A stretch of 64,000 nt of DNA from Phycisphaerales bacterium (GTDB lineage Bacteria > Planctomycetota > Phycisphaerae > Phycisphaerales > UBA1924), in assembly GCA_020847175.1 (NCBI GenBank), contig JADLCM010000008.1, forward strand, positions 124,001 through 188,000. The letters run 5' to 3'. Under the pieces are notes generated by a model. The model saw nothing but the letters and a program-made list of their open reading frames with translations, ran no database searches and was not told where the DNA came from. Every line of letters begins with the position of its first letter. The stretch's first letter is position 1. The translations under genes and the position numbers were made by a program. Positions 1 to 8,752 of the stretch are shown piece after piece.

Positions 1-2
1 AC

Positions 3-2303
3 GCCAAGTACAACGGCTATCTCTACAAGCCCCACTTCTCGGAGGAGTTGTCGGTCGATGGGGCGGTGCTGGCCGACTTCACGCGGACGCTCTACCCGCC
101 CGACGGCCCGTGGGACTTCGCCGCCATCGGCGACGACATCCTGGGCACCGTCTACGAGCGGTTCCTGGGCAACACCATCGTCGTCAAGGGCAAGCAAGCG
201 ACCGTCGAAGAGAAGATCGAGGTCCGCCACGCGGGGGGCGTCTATTACACGCCGCGCTTCGTGGTCGATTCGATCATCCGGCGCGTCATCGGGCCGAAGG
301 TCGCGGGCAAGACGCCCGCCGAAGTCCTGGACGTGAAGATTCTCGATCCGGCCTGCGGCTCGGGGTCGTTCCTGGTGGCCGCGCTGCAATACCTCTTTGA
401 TTACTGCCTCGCCGCCGTGAACAAAGACCCGGCCCTCGCCAAGGCCCACGTCCCGGCCCTGAGCGCGGGCAGCGGCACCAAGGGCCGCAAGAAGAAGTCG
501 GAGATCGCCTTCCAGGACAAGGAAGGACGTTGGTACCTCGCCCCCGACTTCCGCGCTGCCCTCCTGACGCACTGCATCCACGGCGTGGACATCGACCAGC
601 AGGCCGTGGAGGTCACGGTCATGTCCCTGTACCTGAAGATGCTGGAATCAAAGCTCCCAGAGAACTGGGCGACGCTCTGGGTCGAGCGCCAGTTGCTGCC
701 ATCCCTGGACAACAACATCCAGTGCGGCAATTCGCTCATCGACCACGAGGGGTACGACGCCTTCGCCTCGTTCCACCGGCGCGGGCTCTTCGGCGAGGAT
801 GCCGACACCGCCTTCCGCATCAACCGCTTCGACTGGACCAGCCGGACGCGCGGGTTCGGGCGGTTGCTCGATGCGCAGGCGGTCAGGGAGCGGGGCCGCG
901 CCGGGTTCGATTGCATCATCGGCAACCCGCCGTACATCCGCGTGCAGGAACTCAACAAGTGGGCGCCGGAGGAGTGCGCGTTCTACAAGTGGAAGTACAA
1001 GGCGGCGGCGAAGGGCAACTACGACATCTACGTGGTCTTCACGGAGCGGGCGCTGTCGCTCCTGGCCCCCGACGGCCTGCTCGGGTTCATCATGCCGCAC
1101 AAGTTCTGGCAGGCCCAGTACGGCGCGGGCCTGCGGAAGTTGATCGCCGATGGGAAGCACCTGAAGGCGGTCGTGGACTTCGCGCATCATCAGGTCTTTC
1201 AGAACGCGACCACCTACACGGCGATTCACGTACTCCAACGGTCGGCAAACGCAGGCCCGATCGACTACGCCGCGTTCACCGATCTGACCGACGGAGTGGC
1301 CCAATGCGCAGCCATCGACAAACTTCCGCAGCGGGAAATCGAAGGAGTGACGCGAAGGCAAGTTGCCAAACTGGCGGCTGGCGGTTCTGCCTTTTCCTTC
1401 GGCCCACCTGTCGCGTTTGACCCCGATGGGGAGTTCAAGTCGCTCTCCGCCGTCGCCGACTTGGCTCAGGGTTTCAAGACAGGTGCGGACAAGGTGTTTG
1501 TCGTGACCTTGATAAAGGAATCAAAGGGCATCGCAAAGGTCCGCTCCGAGGAGACCGAACGCGACTACGAGATCGAGTCCGCTGCCCTTCGTCCCTTGGT
1601 GAAAAGCGAGCACATGAAGGCGTTTGATTTGCTGCCTTCGCCCCTGCGACTGATCTTTCCGTACCTGTCCGATGACAAGGCTTGGCGCTTGGCGACCCCG
1701 GATGAAATGGAGGAACGCTTCCCGCTTCTGTGGAAGGACTATCTGCCTGACATGCGGACCGCGCTAGACAAGCGCGAAAAGGGCCGGTTCAAGGGCGAGC
1801 GTTTCTACCAGTATTCGAGACCCCAGAACTTCGCGCCGCTGTCCAAGCCCAAGATCATTAACCCAGACATTTGCGAGCATCCGCAGATGTGCTGGGATGC
1901 TTCAGGTCGTTCTGTGTTCTCCGGTGGTGCGGCGGGCGGCGTCGCCATCGTGCCCACGAAACAGATAGACGGCATGCTCTTGATGGGAATCCTGAACAGC
2001 AAACTAGCCGACAACTGGATTCGAGCAAATGGTACGCCTTTTCGCGGCGGGTACTTGAACTGCGAAATCCGGTTCATACGCGACCTCCCCATCAAACTCC
2101 CCACCACCCCCGCCGACAAGAAACTCGCCGAGCGAATCACGGGGAGCGTCCGCGCCATCATGGACGCCAAGGCCGCCCTCCGCCGGCCCAAACTCTCCGA
2201 CCGCGAGACCAAGCAGCACGAAGCCGCCATCGAAGCCCACGAAGACCGCATCAACAAAGCCGTCTTCGCCCTCTACGGCGTGGACGGTCTGCCCGGCGCG
2301 TGA
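3..2303 (+). CDS. Eco57I-type restriction-modification methyltransferase, type IIG-like (5' end outside window)
   Basis: The reading frame is open from the window edge, so the N-terminus is missing; a TTG at 48 is only an internal codon. What remains is an N6-adenine DNA methyltransferase with motif I (LDPACGSGSF, about 99 codons after position 48) and catalytic motif IV (NPPY at nt 924-935). It is followed by a long C-terminal part resembling the TaqI-like target-recognition domain, with a lysine-rich helical end. In type IIG enzymes a nuclease domain precedes the methylase; that part would lie left of the window and cannot be seen. Roles consistent with this architecture are a self-contained restriction-modification enzyme or the methylase of a defence island such as BREX; no neighbouring defence gene is visible to decide. 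It is followed directly by REP-like and transposase debris, typical of an accessory locus. Confidence 0.85.
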   Translation, partial: AKYNGYLYKPHFSEELSVDGAVLADFTRTLYPPDGPWDFAAIGDDILGTVYERFLGNTIVVKGKQATVEEKIEVRHAGGVYYTPRFVVDSIIRRVIGPKVAGKTPAEVLDVKILDPACGSGSFLVAALQYLFDYCLAAVNKDPALAKAHVPALSAGSGTKGRKKKSEIAFQDKEGRWYLAPDFRAALLTHCIHGVDIDQQAVEVTVMSLYLKMLESKLPENWATLWVERQLLPSLDNNIQCGNSLIDHEGYDAFASFHRRGLFGEDADTAFRINRFDWTSRTRGFGRLLDAQAVRERGRAGFDCIIGNPPYIRVQELNKWAPEECAFYKWKYKAAAKGNYDIYVVFTERALSLLAPDGLLGFIMPHKFWQAQYGAGLRKLIADGKHLKAVVDFAHHQVFQNATTYTAIHVLQRSANAGPIDYAAFTDLTDGVAQCAAIDKLPQREIEGVTRRQVAKLAAGGSAFSFGPPVAFDPDGEFKSLSAVADLAQGFKTGADKVFVVTLIKESKGIAKVRSEETERDYEIESAALRPLVKSEHMKAFDLLPSPLRLIFPYLSDDKAWRLATPDEMEERFPLLWKDYLPDMRTALDKREKGRFKGERFYQYSRPQNFAPLSKPKIINPDICEHPQMCWDASGRSVFSGGAAGGVAIVPTKQIDGMLLMGILNSKLADNWIRANGTPFRGGYLNCEIRFIRDLPIKLPTTPADKKLAERITGSVRAIMDAKAALRRPKLSDRETKQHEAAIEAHEDRINKAVFALYGVDGLPGA

Positions 2304-2315
2304 TCCGCGCGGGCC

Positions 2316-2360
2316 GCCCCGGAGGGGCCACGGGTTGTCGCCACGGGTGGAGCGACGCGG
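2316..2360 (+). repeat. REP-like palindromic element, left copy
   Basis: A small palindrome GCCCCGGAGGGGC (2316-2328) is followed by CACGGGTTGTCGCCACGGGT and GGAGCG. The same layout occurs in inverted orientation at 2630-2707, on the other side of a transposase remnant. This is what is expected of REP/BIME-type sequences mobilised by REP-associated tyrosine transposases (RAYTs). The element lies 12 nt after the stop of the methylase gene and runs into the remnant. Confidence 0.6.
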
Positions 2361-2566
2361 CTCACGACACGTTCCCGAAACTCGGGTCGTTCGCGTGGCA
2401 AGAAGGTTACAGCGTGATCACCGTCAGCAAGTCGCAGGAGGGAGCTGTCAAGGCGTATATCGCTGGGCAGCACGAGCATCACAAGAAAGAGGACTTCAAG
2501 TCGGAGTTGTCGCGAATGCTCCGCCTCCATGAGATCGAGTTCGACGAGAAGTACGTATTTGACTGA
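2355..2566 (+). pseudogene. C-terminal remnant of an IS200-like REP-associated tyrosine transposase (RAYT)
   Basis: An open stretch ending at the TGA 2564-2566 encodes a short segment with FAWQEGY, then a VSKSQ segment, a YIAGQHEHHKKEDF helix, and a LLRLHEIEFDEKYVFD-type end (here starting MLRLHE). This matches the conserved C-terminal tail of the Y1 transposase (IS200-like/RAYT) family, whose members typically read FAWQxGY..., YIxxQxEHH..., and end in EYDERYVWD. The upstream HUH motif and catalytic tyrosine helix are absent, and the segment starts inside the left REP-like element, so only the last roughly 65 codons survive. It cannot be an active transposase by itself. Confidence 0.75.
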
Positions 2567-2629
2567 GCCGCCGAGCGATCAGGCGCTTCCTCTGCCCCGC
2601 CGGGGGCAGAAGAGAAGAAACACACCCGC

Positions 2630-2707
2630 TTCCACGGGTTGCGCTCCGCCCGCGAAGGCGCGGGCTGCGCTCCACCCCGGGCTACAGCCTGCGGCCCCTT
2701 CGGGGCC
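2630..2707 (-). repeat. REP-like palindromic element, right copy, inverted
   Basis: Read on the minus strand this begins with the palindrome GGCCCCGAAGGGGCC (2693-2707), followed by a GCTGTAGCC-GGGGTGGAGCG segment and a second GC-rich hairpin. The order and bases parallel the left copy at 2316-2360. A separate perfect 8-bp stem (TCTGCCCC / GGGGCAGA, 2591-2610) lies between the transposase remnant and this element. The two REP-like copies face each other around the remnant. The rest of 2567-2812 holds no gene that I can support. Confidence 0.55.
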
Positions 2708-2812
2708 GAAGGCGGGTTATTGGAAACACCGGAATTCCACGCCAAGGAGTTCGGTCCCAAGCCCGGCGGGAAGCCAGGGTCGCGTCAACGGGGTCAAGGG
2801 CTTCGATCGGCG

Positions 2813-3607
2813 CTACGAATCGGTCGCCGCCGCGAAGGGGCCGACCTCACCCTGGTAGCACGCGCAGACGCCGAAGGTGAGCGACCTGGCGCGGCAGGCC
2901 GAGAACCCCGCCTCGGTCATGGCCCGCAGCAACTCCCGCCTCGGCATGAAGGTGCTGACCGAGCGCGGCAGGTAGCGATACGCGCCGCTCCGGTCGCGGG
3001 CGATGAGGGCCGCGGTGCGGGGCATGAGCCACCCGGAATAGAAGGCGTTGACCCAGCGCACCGGCGCGACACGAGGCCGGTCGAACTCGAGGATAACGAG
3101 CCGCCCGCCGGGGCGGAGTACGCGCCGGAACTCGGCCAGCGCCCGGCGCGGGTCGCGGACATTGCGGATGCCGAAGGCGATGGTGACGATGTCGAATGAG
3201 GCGGGGGGAAAGGGCAGGTCGTGGGCGTCGGCCCACTGGTACGAGATCGCGTCGCGTCGCGAGGCGCGGGCCCGCTTGGCTTCGGCGAGGTCGAGCATTT
3301 CTCGCGTGAAATCCACGCCGACCACCCGACGGCACCCCGCCCGGGCGAGGGCCTGGGTGAGGTCGCCCGTGCCGCAGGCGACATCGAGGGCTTCATCGTC
3401 TGGCCGCGGGGATGCCTGGCGAACCGCGTATCGGCGCCAGGCCTGGTCACGCCCGAAGGAATGGAGGCGGTTGTTGAGGTCGTAGGAAGGGGCGATGGAC
3501 GCGAACATCCGCTGCACGCGCTGGGGCTTGTCGCTCCGGGCGTGGGGGTCGGAGAGTTCGGTGCCGGTCCATGCCGGCGCGATATCCTGTGCGGACGATT
3601 CGCTCAC
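2813..3607 (-). CDS. ubiE: UbiE/MenG-type demethylquinone C-methyltransferase
   Basis: S-adenosylmethionine-dependent methyltransferase of the UbiE/COQ5 family, which methylates the quinone ring in the last steps of menaquinone or ubiquinone synthesis. Visible family marks are the N-terminal VQRMFASIAPSYDLNNRL block, the SAM motif DVACGTGDLT, the AFGIRNVRD block and the VLRPGGRLVILEF block. I chose the GTG at 3607 (264 aa): the TACGAT sequence 3613-3618 ends 5 nt upstream, matching the leaderless pattern seen at many genes here. A longer ATG reading at 3634 would sit on the ribosome-binding site of the divergent M48 gene. The 5' region is shared with that protease gene. No other quinone genes are nearby. 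Confidence 0.88.
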   Translation of the reverse strand: MSESSAQDIAPAWTGTELSDPHARSDKPQRVQRMFASIAPSYDLNNRLHSFGRDQAWRRYAVRQASPRPDDEALDVACGTGDLTQALARAGCRRVVGVDFTREMLDLAEAKRARASRRDAISYQWADAHDLPFPPASFDIVTIAFGIRNVRDPRRALAEFRRVLRPGGRLVILEFDRPRVAPVRWVNAFYSGWLMPRTAALIARDRSGAYRYLPRSVSTFMPRRELLRAMTEAGFSACRARSLTFGVCACYQGEVGPFAAATDS

Positions 3608-3612
3608 GCCCC

Positions 3613-3618
3613 ATCGTA
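3613..3618 (-). promoter_or_regulatory. -10 element (TACGAT) of ubiE, leaderless-type
   Basis: On the minus strand TACGAT ends 5 nt before the GTG start of ubiE; no Shine-Dalgarno sequence lies between. It decides the choice of start codon. No convincing -35 hexamer is visible. Confidence 0.5.
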
Positions 3619-3632
3619 GGAGGACCACCCTC

Positions 3633-4565
3633 ATGCGCCGCGCTTTGATGATCCTCGCCGCGTCCGGTTCGATGGCCGCGCTTCCGGCCTGCGAGCACAA
3701 CGCGGCCACCGGGAGAAACCAGTTCATCCTGATGTCGTGGGACCAGGAGATCGCCCTCGGGTCCGAGGCGATGAGCGGCCTGTCGAGCGAGTACGGGGGC
3801 AGGGTTTCGGATTCCGGGCTGAATAACTACGTGGAGGTGCTGGGGCAGCATCTCGCATCGTTCACGACCGAACAGGTGCCCGAGGGCCTCCCCTGGGAGT
3901 TCACGCTGCTGGATTCCGACGTGGTCAATGCCTTCGCCCTTCCAGGGGGCAAGGTCTTCTTCTCGCGCGGCCTGGCGGAACAACTGACCGACGAAGCCCA
4001 GATGGCCCTGGTGCTCGGGCACGAGATCGGGCACGTGACGGCGCGCCACGGGGCGGAACGCATCAGCCACGCCCTCGCGGTGCAGGGCATCATGATCGGC
4101 GCCGCGGTCGCGGCGGGGGCATCCGAGGATGATTCGTGGATCGGCCAGGCGCTGCCGCTCGTGGTGGGGCTCGCCGGTCAGGGCTACCTGCTCAAGTTCA
4201 ACCGGGACCAGGAGGCCGAGGCAGACCGGCTGGGACTCCGGTACATGGTGGAGGCGGGGTACGACCCGGCGGCGATCTTCGACGTGATGAACGTGCTGGC
4301 GGCGGCGACCAAGGGCGGCCTGCCCCCCGAGTTTCTCTCGACGCACCCGCACCCGGAGACCCGGATTGAGCAGGGCCGGCGCCTGATCGCGAGCGAGTAC
4401 GCCTTCACGCAGAACAACCCGCGGTACATGCGCCAGAAGTACCGGTACGAGCGGGACTTCCTGGATCGCGCGGCGCTGCTCCCGCCCCCGCCCGACCGGC
4501 AGACCCGGATCAATCTCGCCGAGCCGTCGACGTGGTGCTGGCACTGCGCGGGCGGGGGAGAGTGA
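3633..4565 (+). CDS. M48-family zinc metalloprotease, lipoprotein
   Basis: Zn-dependent endopeptidase related to LoiP/BepA/HtpX, predicted to act at a membrane surface in the periplasm. The start at 3633 has a strong AGGAGG ribosome-binding site (3619-3624). Residues 1-20 form a lipoprotein signal ending in the lipobox LPAC (Cys20). The active-site helix is HEIGH (about residues 130-134) and the third zinc ligand lies in the later EAEADRLG block. STHPHPETRI near the end is the usual M48 C-terminal motif. Length 310 aa is normal for the family. Such proteases degrade misfolded outer-membrane proteins; the substrate here is unknown. The gene diverges from ubiE and is followed 36 nt later by a glycosidase gene, possibly co-transcribed. 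Confidence 0.9.
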   Translation: MRRALMILAASGSMAALPACEHNAATGRNQFILMSWDQEIALGSEAMSGLSSEYGGRVSDSGLNNYVEVLGQHLASFTTEQVPEGLPWEFTLLDSDVVNAFALPGGKVFFSRGLAEQLTDEAQMALVLGHEIGHVTARHGAERISHALAVQGIMIGAAVAAGASEDDSWIGQALPLVVGLAGQGYLLKFNRDQEAEADRLGLRYMVEAGYDPAAIFDVMNVLAAATKGGLPPEFLSTHPHPETRIEQGRRLIASEYAFTQNNPRYMRQKYRYERDFLDRAALLPPPPDRQTRINLAEPSTWCWHCAGGGE

Positions 4566-4601
4566 GCGGGCGTCGCGTGGGTGAGGAGGCGTGAGGGGCA
4601 C

Positions 4602-5966
4602 ATGCTGATGCAGGGTGTCGTGGCGGGAATGGCGTGCGCAGCGCTCGCGTCGAGCGGGCCCGGGCCCGTCACGGCATCGTCGATTCGTGAACCGGTCGGC
4701 CCAAACCTTGCGCAGCCCGTTCTCGTCGACGGCAGACCCCTCGCGGTGCCGACGCCCGAGCAGGTGGCGTGGCAGGACCTCGAAATCGGCATGTTCGTGC
4801 ACATCGCGCCTCAGACGTGGCAGGACTCCGAGACGGACACGATGGCAACGACGCTCGGAGAGATCGATCCCGCGGGCCTTGACACCGATCAGTGGGTGCG
4901 CGTGGCGACATCGATGGGCGCGAAGTACCTCGTTTTTGTCGCGAAGCACGAAGGGGGCTTCTGCTGGTGGCCGACGGCCACGACGGACTACTCCGTCCGG
5001 TCGATTCCCTGGCGCGGCGGGCAGGGCGACGTGATGCGTGACCTCTCGGCTTCATGCAAGAGGGCGGGGATCGGGCTCGGGGTGTATCTCTCACCCCAGG
5101 ACAAGAAGCACCGGGCGGGCGTCGGGGGGCGGGTGGCCGATGCCGCGGGACAGCGGGAGTACGAGGCGGTCTTCCGCGCGCAGCTCACTGAACTGCTGAC
5201 CCAGTACGGCGATGTGGTGGAAGTGTGGTTTGACGGAAGCCTGGTGTTCGACGTGGGGGACATTCTCGCGGCGCACGCGCCCGGCGCGATGGTGTTTCAA
5301 GGGCAGCAGGCAACGATCCGCTGGGTGGGCAATGAAGACGGCGTCGTCCCGCCGGGCGATGCGTGGAACAGCGTGAACTCGGGAGCAAAGGCGTGGGGCA
5401 CGTTCACAGCGGCGGATGGCGACCCGAACGGGGATCGATGGCTTCCGAACGAGTGCGATGCACGGATCCGCAGCACCTGGTTCTGGAAGTCGCACAACGA
5501 GGGAACGCTCAAGATCGCTGCCGACCTGATGGCGATGTACGAGAAGTCGGTGGGGCGCGGCGGCGTACTCCTGCTCAACCACGCGCCGGACCGCTCCGGC
5601 CTGATTCCGGAGCCCGATGTCTTGCGGGCGGCCGAGTTCGGCGCACTGATTGAAGCAACCTACGGGCTGGCGTGCGCAAGCTCGTCCGGGTGCGGGCGCG
5701 AGATCGTGGCGCAGCCCTCCGCCCCGGTCGAGATCGATCGCATCGTGCTCATGGAGGACATCACGCAGGGCGAGCGCGTGCGGGCATTCGAGCTGGACGT
5801 GCTCGTGCGAGGCGAGTGGTCGACGGTGGCCCGGGGAAACTCCATCGGTCACAAGAGGATCGAGCGCATCGCTCGCGCTTCGGTGGAGGCGGTCCGCCTG
5901 CGCGTGACCGAGAGTATCGGCGAGCCGATCATCCGGAGGCTCTCGCTTCATCGCACCGCAGACTGA
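4602..5966 (+). CDS. GH29 alpha-L-fucosidase, secreted
   Basis: Retaining exo-alpha-L-fucosidase of glycoside hydrolase family 29. An N-terminal hydrophobic stretch (MLMQGVVAGMACAALAS) acts as a signal peptide. Family marks are AKHEGGFCWWPTATTDYSV (equivalent of the AKHHDGFxxWxSxxTxY motif) and EVWFDG, whose Asp (about residue 211) is the expected nucleophile. The last roughly 120 residues look like the beta-sandwich or discoidin-like domain often found after the barrel. I prefer ATG 4602 (GAGGGG just upstream) over GTG 4581, because it puts the signal peptide at the N-terminus. Planctomycetes use such enzymes on fucose-containing algal polysaccharides; no sulfatase or transporter accompanies it here, so its substrate is open. 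Confidence 0.88.
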   Translation: MLMQGVVAGMACAALASSGPGPVTASSIREPVGPNLAQPVLVDGRPLAVPTPEQVAWQDLEIGMFVHIAPQTWQDSETDTMATTLGEIDPAGLDTDQWVRVATSMGAKYLVFVAKHEGGFCWWPTATTDYSVRSIPWRGGQGDVMRDLSASCKRAGIGLGVYLSPQDKKHRAGVGGRVADAAGQREYEAVFRAQLTELLTQYGDVVEVWFDGSLVFDVGDILAAHAPGAMVFQGQQATIRWVGNEDGVVPPGDAWNSVNSGAKAWGTFTAADGDPNGDRWLPNECDARIRSTWFWKSHNEGTLKIAADLMAMYEKSVGRGGVLLLNHAPDRSGLIPEPDVLRAAEFGALIEATYGLACASSSGCGREIVAQPSAPVEIDRIVLMEDITQGERVRAFELDVLVRGEWSTVARGNSIGHKRIERIARASVEAVRLRVTESIGEPIIRRLSLHRTAD

Positions 5967-6044
5967 TCCGCGCGCAGGCTTTCGCCGAACTCAACGAGCG
6001 GACCGGGCGAGGCACGGACCGCGGAGGCTTCGCGGCTTCACAGA

Positions 6045-8252
6045 CTACGGCCGCACCCCGAGATCGGCCCGTCGGTCGGCGATCTCGCTCGTGATCGCCC
6101 CGACGAATGCGTCAAGGGGCATCGCCCCGGCGTCCTTTTCGACGCCTCGCACGCGGAGCGAGACGGTGCCCTGCTCGGCGTCGCGCGGGCCGACGATGAG
6201 CAGGTAAGGCACCTTGAGGTCCGCCGCGACTTTGATCTTCCCCTGGATCCGGTCGTTGCCCTCGTCGAGGGTGGCACGCACGCCCCCCTGGGTCAGCGCC
6301 GCGAGCACGGCGCGCCCGTAGTCCAACGACTTCTCGCTGATGGGGAGGACGCGCACCTGCTCGGGGCTCAGCCAGGCGGGGAAGGCCCCGGCGAAGTGCT
6401 CGATGAGCACGCCGCAGAACCGCTCCATGCTGCCGAACGGGGCGCGGTGAATGACCACGGGCCTGTGGGGCTTGTTGTCCGGGCCGATGTAGGAGAGGTC
6501 GAACCGGATGGCCATGTTGTAGTCAACCTGCACGGTGCCGAGCTGCCATTCGCGCCCGATCACGTCCTTGACGACGAAGTCGATCTTGGGCCCGTAGAAC
6601 GCGGCTTCGCCCGGCTCCTTGCTGAAGGGGACGCCGAGGCTCTTCGCCGCGTCGATGCAGGCTGCCTCGGCCTTGTCCCAGTTCTCGCGCGAACCGGTGT
6701 ACTTGTTGCTGTCGGGGTCGCGGAGACCCACGCGCACCCGGTACTCCTTCATCCCAAGGGTCGCAAAGATGATCTTGACGAGGGCGAGGCAGCCCTGGAC
6801 CTCGCCGGGCACCTGGTCTTCGGTGCAGAAGAGGTGGGCATCGTCCTGGGTGAAGCCGCGCACGCGGGTCATGCCGTTGAGTTCGCCCGACTGCTCCCAG
6901 CGGTAGACGGTGCCGAACTCGGCGAGCCGCACGGGCATGTCGCGGTAGGAGTGGGGGGCGGAGGCGAAGATCTTGGCGTGGTGCGGGCAGTTCATGGGCT
7001 TGAGCATGAAACCCTCGACCAGGCGGTCATCGGGCAGCACGCGCTCGGGCCCGATGGTCTGCGCCCCGGTCCGCTCGTTGATCCCTGAGGCGAGGCGTGC
7101 GGAGACGCCCTCGACGCGATTGAGCATGTCGGCGCAGGTGCAGCCGCTCCGGCTCAGCTCTTCGAGCGCCTGGCGCTCGATGATGGGGGCGAACTGCGAG
7201 TCTTTGTAGTAGGGGAAGTGCCCGCTGGTCTTGTAGAGTTCCAGCCGCCCGATGTGCGGGGTGAAGACCTCGGTGTAGCCCTGCTTGCGGAGTTCGCCGC
7301 CGATGAAGGCCTGGAGCTCCTTGCGCACGATGCTGCCGCGCGGGGTCCACAGGATGAGCCCCTGGCCCACATCCTCGTCGATGTGGAAGAGGCGCAGGTT
7401 CCTGCCGATGACGCGGTGATCGCGCTTGGCGGCCTCTTCCTTCTGGCGCAGGAACGCTTCGAGTTCGGCCTGGGTGGGGAAGGCGGTGCCGTAGACGCGG
7501 GTCAGGCGGTCGGAGTTCTCGTCGCCGTGCCAGTAGCTTGAGGCAAGCGAGAGCACGCAGGCGGCGCCGATGCGCCCGGTGCTGGGCACGTGGGGGCCGC
7601 GGCAGAGGTCTTCCCAGTTCCTGCCCGGGGCGCCGGTGGCGTAGAACGAAAGTGATGCCGCGGAGGAGTGTGCGGCGGCAGGCGAGGCGTCAGCGCCTGC
7701 CTTGGAACCCTTGTACAGACTGCTCGGCTTCCCGAGGGCCCGTTCGGCGTTGTCGATCTTGTACTTGTTCTCCTCGTTCCAGAGCTTGCTGAGTCCCGCC
7801 TCTGCGGGAAGTTCATAGCGGGTGAAGGGCCGATCCTCCTTGATGATCTCGGCGATCCGACGGTTGATCTCGTCGAATCGCTCGCTGGAGAGTCTCTTGC
7901 CCTCGGGCACGAACATGTCGTAGAAGAACCCGGTGTCGGTGGGCGGGCCGTAGGCGAGCAGCACATCGTCGCCCATCACGTCCTGGATCGCCTCGGCCAT
8001 CACGTGCGCGGCGGAGTGGCGAATGAGGCTGAGTGCATCCTCGCTCGCGGGCTGGCCGGGCTTGGGCAGGGTGATGAGCGCGACCCGGGCGTCATTGGCG
8101 ATGACGAAGGAGAGGTCCCGGGTCTCGCCGTCAACTTTGCATGCCAAGGCCGCCTTGGCGAGCCCCGCGCCGATGCTCTGGGCGACGTCGAGCCCGGTCA
8201 CGGGCCTGTCGAAAGACTTGGTCTTGCCGTCGGGAAGGGTGATGGTGGGCAT
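6045..8252 (-). CDS. thrS: threonyl-tRNA synthetase
   Basis: Class II aminoacyl-tRNA synthetase charging tRNA-Thr. Domain order: TGS domain (residues 1-62), editing domain with the HSAAHVMAEA zinc/editing motif (about 79-87), catalytic core with LKPMNCPHHAKIF (about 418-430) and motif 2 (FGTVYRWEQSGELNGMTRVR), and a C-terminal anticodon-binding domain. At 735 aa it is longer than typical enzymes (about 640) because of two insertions. One is a low-complexity stretch at about residues 182-202, encoded by a palindrome (7677-7701). The other is a roughly 45-residue insertion between the YKDSQF and MNCPHH motifs (about 352-418). The gene is convergent with the fucosidase gene. No ribosome-binding site or T-box leader is obvious upstream. 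Confidence 0.97.
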   Translation of the reverse strand: MPTITLPDGKTKSFDRPVTGLDVAQSIGAGLAKAALACKVDGETRDLSFVIANDARVALITLPKPGQPASEDALSLIRHSAAHVMAEAIQDVMGDDVLLAYGPPTDTGFFYDMFVPEGKRLSSERFDEINRRIAEIIKEDRPFTRYELPAEAGLSKLWNEENKYKIDNAERALGKPSSLYKGSKAGADASPAAAHSSAASLSFYATGAPGRNWEDLCRGPHVPSTGRIGAACVLSLASSYWHGDENSDRLTRVYGTAFPTQAELEAFLRQKEEAAKRDHRVIGRNLRLFHIDEDVGQGLILWTPRGSIVRKELQAFIGGELRKQGYTEVFTPHIGRLELYKTSGHFPYYKDSQFAPIIERQALEELSRSGCTCADMLNRVEGVSARLASGINERTGAQTIGPERVLPDDRLVEGFMLKPMNCPHHAKIFASAPHSYRDMPVRLAEFGTVYRWEQSGELNGMTRVRGFTQDDAHLFCTEDQVPGEVQGCLALVKIIFATLGMKEYRVRVGLRDPDSNKYTGSRENWDKAEAACIDAAKSLGVPFSKEPGEAAFYGPKIDFVVKDVIGREWQLGTVQVDYNMAIRFDLSYIGPDNKPHRPVVIHRAPFGSMERFCGVLIEHFAGAFPAWLSPEQVRVLPISEKSLDYGRAVLAALTQGGVRATLDEGNDRIQGKIKVAADLKVPYLLIVGPRDAEQGTVSLRVRGVEKDAGAMPLDAFVGAITSEIADRRADLGVRP
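7677..7701. repeat. palindrome inserted in frame in thrS
   Basis: Perfect 8-bp inverted repeat GGCAGGCG (7677-7684) / CGCCTGCC (7694-7701) with a 9-nt loop. On the minus strand it encodes part of an Ala/Ser-rich insertion in ThrRS (AGADASPAA) at a place where the family has no conserved residues. A related but degenerate palindrome lies in valS (63398-63420). Confidence 0.5.
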
Positions 8253-8326
8253 GGGTGAATCCGAATGCGACGAAGGCGGGTGAGGCTAAGGGCGGAACAG
8301 CACCGGGACGGAAGGATCACGACACG

Positions 8327-8563
8327 CTACGACAGCCGCGTCGGCGCGTAGAGGCGGAGCGCTTCGCACGTGGGGCAGCGATAGGCAACCACCGGATAGC
8401 CCTCGGCGTGCCGCGCGGACTGCGCATCGCCCCCGACGTACCCGGGCTTCGGCTCCCCCCTGCACCAGTGGGGGAGGTGGGCCAACTGCGCATCTCCCCG
8501 CTCGGTGAGAAAGCCCGGCTCCATCACCACTTTGCACACGAGGCAGACGGGTTCCTTCGCCAT
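8327..8563 (-). CDS. small zinc-ribbon protein (DUF6487-like)
   Basis: A 78-residue protein with two CxxC pairs: CLVC close to the N-terminus and CPTC near the C-terminus (YRCPTCEALRLYA). This spacing, with a PGFLTERG segment after the first pair and a VVAYRCPTC segment, resembles the PF20097/DUF6487 single zinc-ribbon family. Its function is not known. The start ATG 8563 has AGGAG eight nt upstream; a longer reading from 8584 would start inside the preceding terminator region. It lies between thrS and the dockerin protein gene, on the same strand as both. Confidence 0.7.
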   Translation of the reverse strand: MAKEPVCLVCKVVMEPGFLTERGDAQLAHLPHWCRGEPKPGYVGGDAQSARHAEGYPVVAYRCPTCEALRLYAPTRLS

Positions 8564-8577
8564 GCGAACACTCCTGA

Positions 8578-8606
8578 AACACAAACGCCCGGCGCGGGCC
8601 GGGCGT
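8578..8606 (-). terminator. rho-independent terminator after the dockerin protein gene
   Basis: On the minus strand a perfect 9-bp stem (ACGCCCGGC / GCCGGGCGT, 8585-8606) with a 4-nt loop is followed by TTTGTGTTT. It lies downstream of the dockerin gene stop (8753) and just ahead of the zinc-ribbon gene, so it should separate the two transcripts. Nothing else is seen in 8607-8752. Confidence 0.65.
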
Positions 8607-8752
8607 CTGAGTCATCGGTCAAGACTGCGCCCGGCCCTTAGTCGAGGGTTGAAGTCGTCGTCGTGGTGGCGGCCGGGCGGTTCATTGCGGGGGAGGGTAG
8701 CCATTCGGGCCGGTCAAATCGACCGGGCGCGGGCGGAGCATGCCGGGTTCGA

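Noticed and set aside
1..2303. BREX or DISARM defence island at the left edge
   Set aside because: Only the methylase part is visible; no pglZ, brxC, drmA or similar gene is in the window, so the island type cannot be claimed.
3447..4949. Minus-strand 500-codon frame over the M48 protease
   Set aside because: It covers the protease on the opposite strand and has an Arg/His-rich shadow composition.
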